In this document: one piece after another, positions 25,621 through 39,613 of the stretch
How the letters are laid out: every line of letters starts with the position of its first letter
How positions within the stretch are numbered: the first letter of the stretch is position 1
Assembly: GCF_014633365.1 (NCBI RefSeq)
Contig: NC_068350.1
Span: 39,423,119 to 39,487,118 of the forward strand
Source of the DNA: Diospyros lotus
Taxonomy: Eukaryota > Streptophyta > Magnoliopsida > Ericales > Ebenaceae
Reading direction: 5' to 3'
DNA: 64,000 nucleotides
Program-made: the position numbers and the translations under genes
Notes under the pieces: model-generated
What the model was told of the DNA's origin: nothing
Seen by the model: the letters and a program-made list of their open reading frames with translations, nothing else
Database searches by the model: none

Positions 25621-25937
25621 AGTTATGGAATGACCCATCCAAGAGGTGGGTGAGTCGGGTGATTAACAATTTGGATGATTTTAAAATATTTTTAGAATAA
25701 TAAACAACATAAGATTTTAATTTATACAAAAAAAAAGGTTTGTAATGAAAGTACCATGCATTGTTTGAGAGATAAAAAATGCAAGAGAAATAAGATTTAT
25801 AGTGGTCTAACATTTCCAACCCTACACGTTCACTATTCTAATACTCAATATAAAATTTTTGAATACACTAAAAAGAATTTTCAAATAGAAAACCACTACT
25901 CAATACAACAAATTAGCTTCTAAGCTGACTTCAACAA

Positions 25938-26600
25938 TTTGCCATTAACCTCGCCAAGCCAAAAATTTAGAGAGCTAAGCCAATTTCTTCATTGCAATAG
26001 TGTTCGTCATCACTAAATTCCCTTGTCAAATTGATAAGGAGAAGCCAAAACATCGCCAGAGTTGGCGATCCATCACAATTGACCAAGCTTCACCATATCT
26101 CCCATCTCAATAGCCAATTTGTCATCGAAAGAGGCCCACGGAAGGTCCAAGAGGTTGGAGATAACTATCGGCAGTGACGACGACTAGCATCTACAGTGGC
26201 GTTGGAAGGGGAATAGGTGGCGACGAGCAGACCGCCGGTGGCAATACCAACAACCAAGCAACGACGAGCAGACCAACAGCGTCAAAAGGGGAACGAGCGA
26301 CGAGTTTGTTTATGTATATGATTTTGGGATATCTTATATTTATTTTTGTATTGGATAAGTGATATTATGTATTTGTGTATTTAATTATTAATTTTGTATA
26401 TTTTTGTATTTGATTATTGATTTTATATATGTATGTATCTAATTATTTTGTATATTTGATTATAAATTTGTATAGTAATGAAAATTATATGTAAGTTAAA
26501 ATAAATAGAATTAAAATTTATTAATAAATAAATAAAATATGAAATCAAATAAAGAGGAAAATAGAGAGTGTTGTTGGAGTAGATATAGTTTTTGACACAA
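25938..26600. repeat. Direct repeat D1
   Basis: About 660 bp starting CCATTAACCTCGCCAAG, repeated as D2 at 33434-34040 in the same orientation with scattered differences. The two copies bracket a CACTA element. Inside is a GC-rich stretch with GACGAGCAGACC motifs, then T/G-rich sequence resembling the interior of the CACTA element at 7326-14137. The open frame 26174-26362 is also in D2 but is short, low-complexity and of unknown meaning. Confidence 0.75.
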
Positions 26601-28999
26601 AATTCACTACAAGAAATTCAGGATTTAGCTACGAATTTTTAGCGATAGAAATTTCTTTCGCTATTTTGTGACAAAACAGTGACAGATTGTTGGAAAAATT
26701 TTTTGCAAGGATTAGCAACAAAATTTAGCAATAGAAAAAATTTCGTCATAAAAATATAAAAAAATTCAAAAAATATTTTTTTTAAGCTATGGAAAAAATA
26801 ATCCATCACAACAATTAGCAACATAACCTTATTTCCATCGCTATATTTTAATAATAAAAAAAGTAAAAATTAAATTTTTTTATAGTGACAGAATTTATAT
26901 TCCATCACAAATACTTGCAACGGATAATATATTTTGTCATTAAATTTTAAAAAAATAATTTTAATATTAGTTTAAATAATAAAAAAATTAATGTTAGCAA
27001 CGGATTTAATATTATGTCGCTAATTTTAGCAATGGAAATTAAATTTTGTCACGTATATTTGCAATGAAAAATAAATTCTATCGTTAAATTTTACAATAAA
27101 AATTTTAATTTTAATATTAATTTAAATAATAAAAAAATTAAAAATTAATTTTAGCAACGAATTTAACATTTTGTCACTAATTTTATGGACAAAAAATTAT
27201 TTCTTTAGTTAAAAAATAAATTTTTATTTTTATTTTTTTTATTATTAAAAGTTAGTGATGGAAATAACTTTCCATTGCTAATTTTAGCGATGGATTATTA
27301 TTTTTGTCTTTAATTTTTAATAATAAAAAAATTAAATTTAATATTAGTTTAAGTAAGAAAAAAATTAAAAAATTATAGTTAATCCATCGCTGAGTTTGCG
27401 ACGGAATATTCAATCCGTCGCTAACATTAATTTTTTATTTTTTATTTTTATTCAATTAATTTATAAATATTTAAATTTTATAAAAAAAATATATATTAAT
27501 GTATATTTAAAAAATTAAATATACATTTAAACTTGAGATGAATATAAAAAAATTAATTTATAAAATTTAAATAAATATGTTAAGTTTAAAAACTATAATA
27601 TACTTAAATTTTAAATATATCAATTAATATATTTCATGTGCATAAAATAAAAAATATATTAAATATATAATAATTAATTATTTGTAATATTTATTACATG
27701 TGTACAAAATATAATCAAACATTACATTTGAAAAATAAATAAAAAGTTTAAAAACCATAATATTATTAAAAATTTTATTATTTTAAATTTTAAAAATCAT
27801 AAAAATGAAACAATATTGATGGATTACATAATATGAAAAAGAGTCTAGGTGCTATTAGGTCAATCTCTTTCTCTCTATAAATAGGAGAATTTTTTGCTAA
27901 GGTTAAAAGTTTAAAAATCATAATATATAGATGACATTGTGTCTTATACTGGATAACAATATTATATGTCACTGTCTAATATATAGATATTGCAATACAA
28001 TTTAATGTACAATTAAGTCATTCATAATAAATAACTAGAGAAGTAACATATATTATTCTCGTTAAAAAATAAAAAAATGTATAAATAAATATTTATTTAG
28101 TATATTTTAATAGTTATACTATAAAAAAAACTATAAGGGATTAATTTTTATTTTTTGAAATTTAAGTGTTATGTATAAAACGCTAATGCTGACCAAGAAA
28201 AAAATAAATATATTTTTATATAAATTTAAATATTATAATTCAAATCTCTCTCTTTCTTCTTTGCCACTATTTGTTAATCACTAACTATTATTTGTCAACA
28301 ACTAACTATCGAGCACTTGTTATCATCGCCATCATCTCTTTCCTCACACCATTAGTTAGTATTGCAACAAATTATTTCATGTTGTCATTTCTTTATCATT
28401 TGTCCTCTCTCTTTTTCTCTTTGAGTTATATATGAAATTCAACAATTTGGAACTCATTGTGTTGATCAAATGGGTTCTGCCATTAATTACAATACTTTAT
28501 TGATCAACAATGAAATCCATTAGCATTGTTCTACTCTGCAATTGGGAATCTTAAGTGCGGTGGAAACTTTAGATTCTTATTTTTTAAATTTTTTTGTAAA
28601 ACTCAAGATTTATCCTAGTAATTTGTAGATGCTCTTTAGGTTTCGTTTAATATAATTTTTATTTATAGAAAAAAATTAATTATTTGAGATAATAAAACTA
28701 TTAATAAATAATTCAATATATCAAACTAATTTATTATAATTATTAGATTTATAATATAATTATACTTTTAAATAAATATTAATTTGAAATATAATAATTT
28801 AAATTATTTTATTATCACATTTTAGATGATTACAATAAAATTTTATTTAAATTATTTAATAATGATCATAATTTAAATTATTTTATCAGTTATCATAATC
28901 TTCAATTATATTATTTTTATCAATTAAATAATTATTAATATTATTTTTATAAATTATATTATTTTTATTTAATTATTAAATATTAAAAAATAAATAAAC

Positions 29000-29411
29000 T
29001 CAAGAGGTCTGAATTTCCCTGCCTCTTTTCTAGCCAAATTCCCCAAATCCCTAAATCCCCAAAGCTTATGCCAAATCCCTAAGTTCAGAAAACTTCTCTG
29101 GCTTTCTAGCTCTCTCGCCCTTGCTCTCACCTCTTACTAGTTGCCTTGCCCTCGCCCTCACTCTCGCTCGTTGCCTCACCCTATATTTCACCTCTCGCTC
29201 GTTGCCTCACCCTTGCTCTTACCTCTCACTTGCTTCCTCGCTCTCGCTCGTAGCTTGCCCTCACTCTTACCTCTCGCATACTGCCTCACCCTCGCCCTCA
29301 CATAACACTTGCTCGCTCTCTCGTTCTTTCTCGCAACTCGCCCTCGCCCTTACCTCCGGCTTGTTGCCACACCCTCGCCCTCGCCCCTCGCGGCTTTCCC
29401 TCGCCTTTACC
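29000..29411 (+). other. CTCGCC-rich low-complexity tract in the CACTA interior
   Basis: Repeats of CTCGCCCTC and TCGCTCGTTGCCTC dominate, continuing after the LTR at 32128-32265. The open frame 29121-29603 is this tract plus LTR and shows only Leu/Ser repeats. It probably corresponds in position to the GC-rich island of the first element. Confidence 0.4.
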
Positions 29412-32127
29412 TGTAAGCACCCCCGCCCAGATATCCCCAACCACCCGGACTACCCGAACGGGAACGCCTACGGGAGAAGAAAAGTAATAAACACAAGACA
29501 GAGACCACCCCGGCATGCATACACAAAAATAAGAACAGCGGAAGCAAAGCTCAAGACATGCATGCACTATGGGTACCCCGCTAACATAGCGGTCACAAGA
29601 TAAATAAATAAACACAAACTCCTGTGCCGACATACACAAGACTCGAGAAAAGACCTGGCATAGTACGAAATAATAGAGTAAATTCTACTTAGACATCAGA
29701 GTGGATAGGGATTGACGGGATTGCCTGTACACCGCACCGACTCTGCCACTAGAGCTGACCCCCTTGCCATGGCCTACGCTGCCACTACTTGGAATGATGG
29801 AAAGCAAGGTGAGTCGAGAGACTCAGCAAGCATAAAGAAAAGAAAGGCTGAAGGCTACACAAAACTAGAAATCTCTCCCTAGAATAAACCCCCAGGTACA
29901 CACAAGCCATGAGACGTTACAACACAATAGCATAACATAACAAAAGCACATACCGGTCCTTGGGGCCCACATAAAACACTTGGCCCCCAAGTCCCATACC
30001 AACCTGTCGCTGTCCTGGACGATAACAAATACCTCCAGCATCCTGTGCGCACCATCCCGGGTCAGTACTCCCGCCACCCGAATCCCTATCGGTACTCCCG
30101 ACAGCCGAGCCATAGGCTCCCTCGGAACGGTACTCCCGTCCGAGAACTAAATACTACCAGTAGCCATGCAATGCACATAAAATGCAATGGTGTAATGAGC
30201 ATCAACGTGATACGTGGCGCCCATACATCCAGGCATCAGGCCATGCTCCGCCCACATAGTAAACCACACGCGATGCATATGCCCGTGCTGGATGCAACCT
30301 AACCAAGCTAGAATGTCCGTGTCCAAGCATACTCAATAAATGAATATCCCAACATACAACCCATACCCATGTACATATCAAGTCATGAACAGTAATATAA
30401 TGAATCTACACGCGCAGTAAATCACATACTGGTAGAGCTAGTCAGCAGTGCCCAGCACTAGTCAACGGTCAGTGACTAGGAGTGTCCACTCGACGGTCCA
30501 CATCAGGGCCGTACAATAGTCTACCCTAACGTCACCAACAGCCGACCCATGCCCTATTACTCGGTAGCTCTAATCGAATCATAAATAAATCCGAGAACAA
30601 CTGTAAATAAACCCGATAAAATCGTAAATAAACCCGCATGTCTAGGAACCTAGTTCCCAAGTTGGTTCGGCATCATTCCCAAAGGGAGTGGGGGCGGTAC
30701 AAACCCCCATAGGCTCACAAGAAATAAAATTCTAGAAGCCTTAGATTTAATTTAAATTAAAAATAAATGAATAATAATTCAACAGATAAGGCTAAGTGCT
30801 GAATTAAAGTAAGGGAGGGGATAAAATATCAGAAATCACGGGGTCTTTCACGGGAATTGAAGATCATGAGGAGGGGGTTTGGAGCTTGCCTTTACACGGC
30901 CGTTTCTGACCTTTCTTGCGCTCCCGCTGCGAGGTAGAACGTTTCCTTAGCAATTAATAAAACTATAGCTCGCATTAATTAAATCTAATCGACTAAAATC
31001 TCACGTAGGCATACCGTAAATAAAACCCCGACGAGCCTTATATTTGATTTAAATTATATCACATCAATAACATCCTCATTATATGTAATTAATTAATTAA
31101 TATATACTATTAATAACTCACCAATATGCACCAGGGACATTCTGCTTAACTTATAAACATAGAAATATATATATTTGCTTAGCAGCATATACAAATATCT
31201 TCACCCATATGCTTACACGGCCACGCATTCCTTAACTTTTCTCTTATCCTATTTTCATTGCATTCACCCACTGAGTCACACTCACACACTGATTTCACAT
31301 ATATACATATAGATATATAAATTAGCACACGGCACACTCACTGTGTTTAACTCTCACAATCAAATTAATATACACACAGTAAACTCACCACTCGCACACA
31401 GTGTATTAGTATGTATATATATATATATATACTTGCATACCAAATTAATACACCCTACACAGCATAATCACCCAAATTAACAAAATCACACTTATATTTA
31501 AAATCTAACCATACAAAATTATTAATACATAATAACTTACTTACCCAGCTAATTAAACCACAAAAATTTCTCCTAATTTCCAGCCTCAAAGCGCCTTCTT
31601 CTTCTTCCGGAAGCCCTCTGCTTGCTCATTGTTTTAACCCCAATTTAATCTCAATTTTAGCTTCAATTAAAGCAATTTAAAGCAGCAAAATTTTGGCAGA
31701 AAGCATGGCCAATTTGGCCTTAAAATTAGCAAAAACAGAGGCACGTAGAAGCTGCAGCAGGGGCGCATCAGCGCGCGCCACGTGGCAGCCAAGGGCTGCC
31801 CACCGCCTTACATGAAACGGCGCCGTTTTGAGCGCCTAAAGCTTAATAAAAATCAGCAAAACCCCCACGTTTCTTTTATTTTTTATTTCACTTATACCCC
31901 CAGATTTCCAACAATTAATTTCCCACTTCTCAAATACAAATAATTTAATAATCACCTTAATTACAATAATTAATAATTATTAATCATTCCCAAATAATTT
32001 AATTAATTACCTTTAATTCCTTATTTTCCTCAAAACCACATAAATAAATATTTCCACTTAAATTCCCAATATCCTCAAACACCGATATTTATAATCATTA
32101 TTTATTTTCAAATTTCGAGATATTACA
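29412..32127 (-). mobile_element. Solo LTR nested in the second CACTA element
   Basis: Read on the minus strand the LTR starts TGTAATATCTCG at 32127 and ends GCTTACA at 29412 (2716 bp). It interrupts a low-complexity CTCGCC-rich tract that resumes on the other side. The flanks TTACC and TCGCC may be a target duplication with two transitions. It belongs to the family of the LTR at 1-1516. Short frames inside are not genes. Confidence 0.75.
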
Positions 32128-32657
32128 TCGCCTCTCGCTCATTGCCTCGCCCTCGTTTCTCGCTTGCTCGCTCTCGCTCATGGCTTGCCCTCGCTTGCTC
32201 GCTCTATCACCCTCACTCGCGGCTCGCCCTAGTCTCTTGATGCCTTGCCCTTGCCCTCACAAAGGTTTAGTTGTTTCTTGGTTAAATTGTTTCTATCTTG
32301 TGTGTACCTTTGTTTTGGTTAAATTGTTTTGCTATTGAATGTTGTTGTTTCTGCCTTTGTTTGGTTTTGTGGTATTTGCTTTGTTTTGTTTTGTCATATG
32401 CGTTATTATTGTTTCGTCCTTTGTTTTATTTATGTCTTGGTTAAATTGTTTATGTCTTGTGTGTACCTTTATTTTATTTTTTTGTAAGTCTTTTTTTGCG
32501 TTGTTTTGTTTGTTTATATGCTTTGCTTGTAACCTCTTGGCCTTTTCACTGACGTAAACCTTATTATTACAAATGTTTGTTAGGATTGTAATTTTAGTCT
32601 CTCTCTTTTTTGTTATATTTAAAGTTTAAACCTTTAAGTATTAATTTTTAATATTAA

Positions 32658-32960
32658 TGTCAAGGCCCGCTCTCAGATTACCCGCTAGCGTAGAAAATTT
32701 GAGAGAATGTCTATTCAAAATGGATACAGATATAAGACATCAAACAAAAATTTGTCAAAAATTATTTTTATTTCCATGCTTGCCCAGTATCAAGAGCCAT
32801 AACAAATATTACATACTACTTCAAATATATGGGCTCAAAACCCATTCCAATGGTCAAATTTCAAGTGGCCCATTTCCATCTTAGGGCCCAATCAATATCA
32901 ATCCCATTTAATTAACATATAATCCACTAATACAACTCCTAGACCAACGGGTTGTTACAA
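32658..32960 (-). mobile_element. Short LTR-like segment
   Basis: On the minus strand it reads TGTAACAACCCG at the start and GGGCCTTGACA at the end, with ATTAA on both sides (32653-32657 and 32961-32965), allowing one extra base at one border. At about 300 bp it could be a small solo LTR or a terminal-repeat element remnant. Confidence 0.45.
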
Positions 32961-33433
32961 ATTAATTATCTTTTTTTAATAATTTTATCTGTTTTCACAA
33001 CACTTTTTAAGTGGTGTTCTTTTTCTAACGTAGTGAAAATGTTTTTTTATTCTTTAATTATTTTTAGTTTATTTTTTATTTTTTATTTTTTTATTTTTTA
33101 ATATGCTTTAGCGACAAAATATTTCCATTGCTAAAATAGTCTTATTTTTTATAAAAAAAATTAAAAATAGCTATCGAATATTTCGTCGCTAAAATAAATT
33201 CTTATTTTTTATAAAAAAATAGCAACAAAAATTTTCGTTGCTAAATTTATAAAATTACATTTAGTGAGGAAAAATTTTCGTCGCTAATCCGTTACTAAAT
33301 TGGTGACAGATCCATCGCCAAAAAATATTAGCGATGTGACTTCAGCAACAAACAGAGTCCATCGCTAAATTGATTTAGCAACAGATTTTTAGCTTTAGAG
33401 ACAGAATATTTTCATCGTTAAAACCCGAAATTC

Positions 33434-34040
33434 TTGCCATTAACCTCGCCAAGCTAAAAATTTAGAGAGCTAAGCCAATTTCTTCACTGCAACAGTGTTC
33501 GCCATCACCAAATTCCCTTGTCAAATTAATAGCGAGAAGCCAAAACATCGCTAGAGTTGGCGATCCATCACATCTGACAAAGCCTCGCCATATCTCCCAT
33601 CTCAATAGCCAATTTGTCATCGGAAGAGAGGCCCATGGAGAGTCCAAAAGGTTGGAGACAACTATTGGCAGCGGCAACAACTAGCATTTGCAGCGGCGTC
33701 GGAAAGGGAATAGGTGGCGACGAGCAGACCGCCGCCGCTGGCAACAACCAACAACCAGGCAACGACGAGCAGACCAACAGCGTCAGAAGGGGAACGGGCA
33801 GCGACGGGTTTGTTTATGTATATGATTTTGGGATATTTTATATTTATTTTTGTATTACATAAGTGATATTATATATTTGTGTATTTAATTATTAATTTTG
33901 TATATGTATGCATCTGATTATTTTGTATATTTGATTATAAATTTTTATAATAATAAAAATTATATGTAAGGTAAAATAAATAAAATAGAAAGTCAAATAG
34001 AGAAGAGAATAGAGAGTGTTGTTGGAGCAGACATAGTTTT
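33434..34040. repeat. Direct repeat D2
   Basis: Second copy of D1 (25938-26600). It starts right after the truncated CACTA end, sharing TTG at the junction, and is followed by unrelated AT-rich sequence. An 82-codon frame (33614-33862) parallels that in D1 but is not convincing as a gene. Confidence 0.75.
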
Positions 34041-37000
34041 TCAAATAAAATTAAAATAAAGAACGAATTATTTATAATATAATAAAGAACATAATAGAGA
34101 TTGTTGTTGGAGTTAACCTAAATCAACTCTCTAGTACAACTTGTAAAGAAAAACAATAAATACATGTTACATGAACAAAAATATGTCTATGATCTTTTGT
34201 TAGAATAAGATCGAAATAAAGTTTACAATAAATAAACAAGCCTTTACAGAATTTTGAGGGAAAAAATAGTGAGAATTTAATGTAACATGAAATCAGAAAG
34301 TGTTTGATTTCAATATTTCTTGCAAAAAACTAGCCGTTGGTGAGTAAAAATGGCAAAAATTTAGTCGGCAAAAACTGCCGACAAATTCGATAGACAGTTG
34401 ACAGTTTATTTTTAATTTTGAAGAAATAATTGACAATTTTTTTTTTATGTTTGAAAGGCAGTCAAGTTATTAATCTTAAAATATGGACAGTCGGTGGACT
34501 GGATTTGAGGATTCGTGAATAATTTTTCTTGAATTTCAATGTTCAATAATGCTCAAGCATTTTTCTCTTTTTTTTAGAGCTATTTTCTCTGCATATTAAA
34601 CTTTTTAAATATTTTTCAAAATAATTTAAAGTTCAAAACCTTGAGCTTTTGTGTCCAAATTATTTAAACAACACTTATTAAAGTTTTATATTTATATTAA
34701 GATTATCATCATCAAAATATTATCAAAATTAAACCAATAGTGATTACCTTAATCTCAAACTTTAGGCTTAACCTTGAATTTCAATTATGAATTAATATAA
34801 TATAATAGTCTATTATATGAAAAATGATATAATATATGAATATATTATATTAATATATTGTAACATTGTCGCATCACATATTATTATGTATTATGATATT
34901 AATATAATAATGCTCTTGGTAAAATAGAAAATATTATTATTAAAATTTTAACATTAACAATATTATAGAATTTAGAAATTTTCCACTTACTTTAATTTTG
35001 TCAAAATCAAAATATTGAGTTTGAAAGTCTAATCTCAATTCGAAATTCAAACATTTTAAATGATCTAATTTAACTTTAAATTCATCTCAACTTACAATTA
35101 TTGGGCTTCGGCCGGGGTGAATAATATTTTACTTAAACTAAAATAATTGAATCCAACTGGTCAAAATTCGTAGTTCTATTCGGTTCAATAAGTATTTCAA
35201 ATTTGAGTATTTCGATTATTTCAATTCGATTTGGCCTCCATATTAAAAAAAAATCAAAATTGATCAAACCGATTGAATTGTCATTTTGACCAAATTTTCA
35301 TTTTTTTTTTTGTTGGTTCAATTTTTTTGATTTTTTTCGATTTGAGCATCTATGTAGTTAGTTTAATTCAGATGTTGGAAAAAATTTGATCTATTTGATT
35401 TGAAGAATTCAATCAATTTGCTCACCCCTAAACACAGTATTAAATTGGAAACAAACTCCATGATAACTTATCAAATAAGAGATTTTAATTTGTGAGTAAA
35501 CTCTACTTTCACAAAAGATAATGTTATGGATAAAGATGATTAACAATATAGAATACTAGTTTCATGTGATATTGTACTGAAACTTTTTTATTATAATTGT
35601 TCTCTTCAAAAAAAATATGGGATCAATCCCAATATATGCCCAAGAGAAAAAAATCAAAAGAGGGAAGACTGAGAGACCCTTCCCACAGAGTCTCTTAGGT
35701 CCAATAATGTGTCAAATCACCCTCCACCTATCAACTTTGACTTTTATAAATAAGAGGTGATTTATTCGATCGAGACAAAACTATAAATTTACTTAGATTA
35801 CATTTTTCTCATTTTTCTACTCGTATAGACTAATTTAAATTTTAGAGAACTTGGACAAGAGACATCTCGTGACCCTAATTGCTTCCTTTTTCACAGATTT
35901 CTTAGAGACTAGAAATTTGAAATGAATACTCTTCCACATTTACAAATTTATTGTTGTATATATATAGACAATAATAATAATCCTTTTTTGTCGTCAACCC
36001 ATGTGAGAAAATCTAATTTGATATTTCAAAATTGCTTTTTGGGTTATATGAATGTTAGTAAAATACTTCCTCGGAGTTTGAATTTTTAGGATTTTATGCT
36101 TGGATTTAATGAAATTGTCATTTTCTCCTAATTTATTTATCAACTTCCTACCTTCTCAGCCATTCTAGTTGATATTCATCCTTCCTGATCAACAGGTCTA
36201 GTGTTCAACCATAGAAACATTTTATTTGCAAGGCAATAAGTTTGAAGAGAGTCTATTTTTGTTTTGAAAATGCTTTTTCAACATAAAACAGTAGAGCTTT
36301 CGTATATGTTTTTATGTTTTTATTTCTACGAAAAATAAAAGAAGATATAAAAATCTATACATTTTTGTCAAATAATTAGAGGTTGTGAATTTGAGAATAA
36401 ATTAAAGTTGTGAAGCTAGGATCGAATGAGATGAAGAGAGACGACGAGAACAAAATAAGATGAAGAGGGCTATGAATTTTTTGGTCACAAAAGGGAGACG
36501 ATGTGAATGAAGGAGATGAAGTGGGCTATGAATTTTGGAATGAAAAAGATGAAGGGAAGAGGGCTATGGGAAAAAAAAAGTAAAAAGGAAAAAATATTAT
36601 TTACCGTAGGGGGTCAAATTAAAAAAGTAGAGTGTTTTCCTTAGAAAATAAGTAAAAAAAATAAAAAAATTATAAAAAGAAAATATTAGAGAATATATTT
36701 AAGATGTTTATTTAATTTTATAATATAAAAAATTATTTTTATTTCTAATTAAAAATATTTTAAACATGATTTTTCATTTTTTTATCTTATAGAGATATTT
36801 AAAAAAAACTACCTTAATTTATCACAAATAAAGATGGTTTTAAACTAGATTGTATGAAAACGAGAAAAATATGTAAATAAAAAAATAAGGGTATTTTTGT
36901 GAATAAAATTTTCAATATAAAAATAATTATTCAATCTAAAAATAAACATAAATTTCATAATGCATTAAAAAAATTTGAAACAAAATCAAAAATTTTGAGT

Positions 37001-38346
37001 TAGCATTAGAAAAAAATTCCATCTCTATCTTTTCATAGACGAAAACATGTCTTCATTATTTCTTATTATTATGAACAAAGGCGGAGCCAGATTTTTTATT
37101 TAGTGGGGGCAAATTTAAATATAAAAAATATAATTTTAAAAATAAGACAATAATGATAATATTAAAATATAAAAAAAAATATAAGCTAGAATTAATCATC
37201 TTGATTTTTTATTATGTGAAAGTATATAATTTCGAGACCATTTTTTACATGAAAATCATCTTGATTTCTAATTGGGCTTTTTTAGTTCTAGTCTTTCTCA
37301 TTTACAAAATATTTTATGATTTGACTTTATGTGCTTACTAACCTTCTCACGAGATTGGGAAAGAATATTTTGTGAGTTCATCTTGGCATTTTCAAGCAAG
37401 TTTTAATTTGTTGAGTTTTTTAGTTTTATTTTTTGTCTTAAGCTTGTTCCTAAATATGGTAGTAGGTTTTTCGTTTATCTATTTACATATTTATTTTGAA
37501 GAATTTTTAAATAAGTTTTATGCCTATATCTTAATTTTATATTTATTTTAATTTTTAATGAATAATTGAGATTTCTCAGTTACATACTTATTTTAATAAA
37601 TATTTAAACTACTCTTATGTTTATATCTTAATTTTTATATTTATTTCAATTTTAATTTTAAATAAGTAATTGGGATTCATCCCTAATCTATTGTCATCTC
37701 TGCCTATCATTAAGTTATCAATTGTGTCTATATGGTCGTTTTCAGTATCTTGCTTAGAGAGAGGTAAATAACCTCTTATTATTTTTATTTACTTGTTTGT
37801 TTTAATTAATTCTTAATATATCTTATATTTAAATCTTTATTTTTGTCCTTCCTTAAAGATCTGTTTATTGGAATTTCCTAAATCTTAGTAAAGCTAATTA
37901 TGTTGCTAAGAGTAAGATCGGTCAAATTACTGTTCCAAAAAAATACATTCAAAATATTCACATTTTTAGAATACTAAACTAACAAAGAGATTATAGAAAA
38001 AAATTTACAACGATGATATTAAAATATAATTAAGGTTTTGTTAGGTATTGTTTATGGTCGAGTTTAAGCTTATGAAATGTTATTTGAGTATTTGGTTTAT
38101 TAATATAAAATATTAGTCCAGTCATGTGACTCCACGCTTTATGAAATAATCTTGAAACTTTTTTGAAATTATAGAAAGGTCTAAAAATATTCTTTTGATA
38201 TTTTTTAACATTTCATCACAAAAAAATGTTTTTAAGGCATCGAAAGGGCACCCTCCGTCCAGTACTCAACAGTGACGTGACTTAAGACGCATTTTCGTTG
38301 CTGTTTGCTATATCTAAGAGGAGTAATGCTATTCGGCCACCCGAAG
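34041..38346. other. Gene-free AT-rich stretch
   Basis: No reading frame over about 65 codons with coding character was seen on either strand. The motif GGCGGAGCCAG near 37080 and a TE-like start GAGTAATGCTATTCGGCCACCC near 38330 suggest decayed transposable elements. Confidence 0.5.
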
Positions 38347-39613
38347 TGATATTTCACTCTTAGTAATAAAATGGTTTTGATAATGACTATATGAAAATCA
38401 ATCTGTACTATATGGATTATATGAATGAGAAAATAAATTTTTTAATATGTGAATTTTGAAGCAAAGTAAAAAATCTTATAGAAGAAATTTTGAGTATGGT
38501 TGAGTGTGGTTTATTTCAAAATATATATTTGATAATCTCAACTTGCTTTCAAAAGAATTAAAATGAGGATTTTTTAAGTTTTCAATGTTTTCAAAAAGAT
38601 AGTCGACTATGTGGTTCATTATGTTGACTATGCCTGAAAACAGTCGACTATGTTATTAAGAATAGTCAACTATATTGGTTTTATCTATCGACTATTTAAG
38701 ACATCTGTCGACTATCAAGTAAGGATAGTCGACTATGGCTTTTCATCTGTCGACTATTTTTGTTCTTTAAATTCAAAATTCTCCTCATATTTTATCATCT
38801 GTTGACTATGCCTTTGTATCTGTCGACTATGGAAAATTTGTGTTAGAAATAGTCGACTATGATTTTGCGTCTGTCAACTATGGTCAGTTTTATTTGATAA
38901 AATAGTCGACTAACTTATTTTCTCTGTCGACTATGTGTTTCACAGAAACTTATAACAGCTAGTTTTTGGTGCATTAAATGCTCGCCCAACCACTCACAAC
39001 GGTCCAAAATTCAATCTTGCCCACCATCAACTATAAATAGGTGGTTGAAGACGCATTGAAGGCTGCTGGAATATTGAATATCTTGAGCGACCGTGCCTTC
39101 ACTGTTACATCGAGTTTTTAACTTTTTCTCTCTGTATTATCATTTAAGAGGCTTTGATATCTTACTATTCTATTTCTTTTAAGCCCCAATCATTCATTTA
39201 AAGAGAGAGCTTGCAACTAAGAGTTGTACTCTTAGAATCTCTATTTCATTTTATGTATTCTTCCTAGCGGTAGCTAGAGGGCCTATTAAGTTGGGAGGTT
39301 GTAAATTACCTAGTCAAGGACTAGAGGACCTGCTCGTATTGAGTAGGGGGTTTGAGAATAAAAATTGGTTTTAAAATCCTTAGTGGATAGCTAAGGTAGT
39401 GAACTAAGCTTGGAAAGCTGAACCACTATAAATTCATGTCTCCATTACTTTCCATCCTTTTCTTGCTTACTTTTGCATTTTTGTTTCTACTGACTATGTT
39501 TGTTCATTAATAAGATTTCATTTTTATTCCTCACCATTTGAAAGTATCTTTGCATCTCAAAAGAATTTTTTTAATTATACCAATTCACCCCCCTCTTGGT
39601 GTGGGCCATATCA
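38347..39613 (+). mobile_element. Copia-like LTR with an array of short palindromes
   Basis: The segment starts TGATATTTCAC and ends GGGCCATATCA, so its ends are short inverted repeats. It contains a TATA box (TATAAATA, 39032-39039) and, near its end, a TTCACCCCCCTCTTGG tract typical of SIRE-type copia LTRs. The U3-like part (38599-38937) holds about 14 copies of GTCGACTAT-like words. No internal region or target duplication was identified, so the borders are tentative. Confidence 0.55.
38599..38937. repeat. Interspersed palindromic repeat ATAGTCGACTAT
   Basis: About 14 copies of the word (A/T)GTCGACTAT or one-base variants occur in 340 bp, spaced by 10-40 bases of unrelated sequence. At least two are the full palindrome ATAGTCGACTAT. 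They lie 100-430 bp upstream of the TATA box at 39032, as enhancer repeats would. Confidence 0.85.

Larger units (their letters stand above)
26605..33433. mobile_element. Second CACTA element, right terminus lost, non-autonomous
   Basis: It begins CACTACAAGAAATTCAGG. Subterminal GCGACGGA-like motifs, more decayed than in the first element, fill both ends (to about 27420, and from about 33110). The interior shares several blocks with the element at 7326-14137, for example around 27930 with 9100 and around 28420 with 9240, so they are one family. The right end reads CCCGAAATTCTTG and then passes directly into D2, lacking the last TAGTG. No transposase frame was seen. A solo LTR (29412-32127) is nested inside. 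Confidence 0.75.

Noticed and set aside
29121..29603. 160-codon Leu/Ser-rich frame
   Set aside because: It is a translated CTCGCC low-complexity tract that runs into an LTR end.
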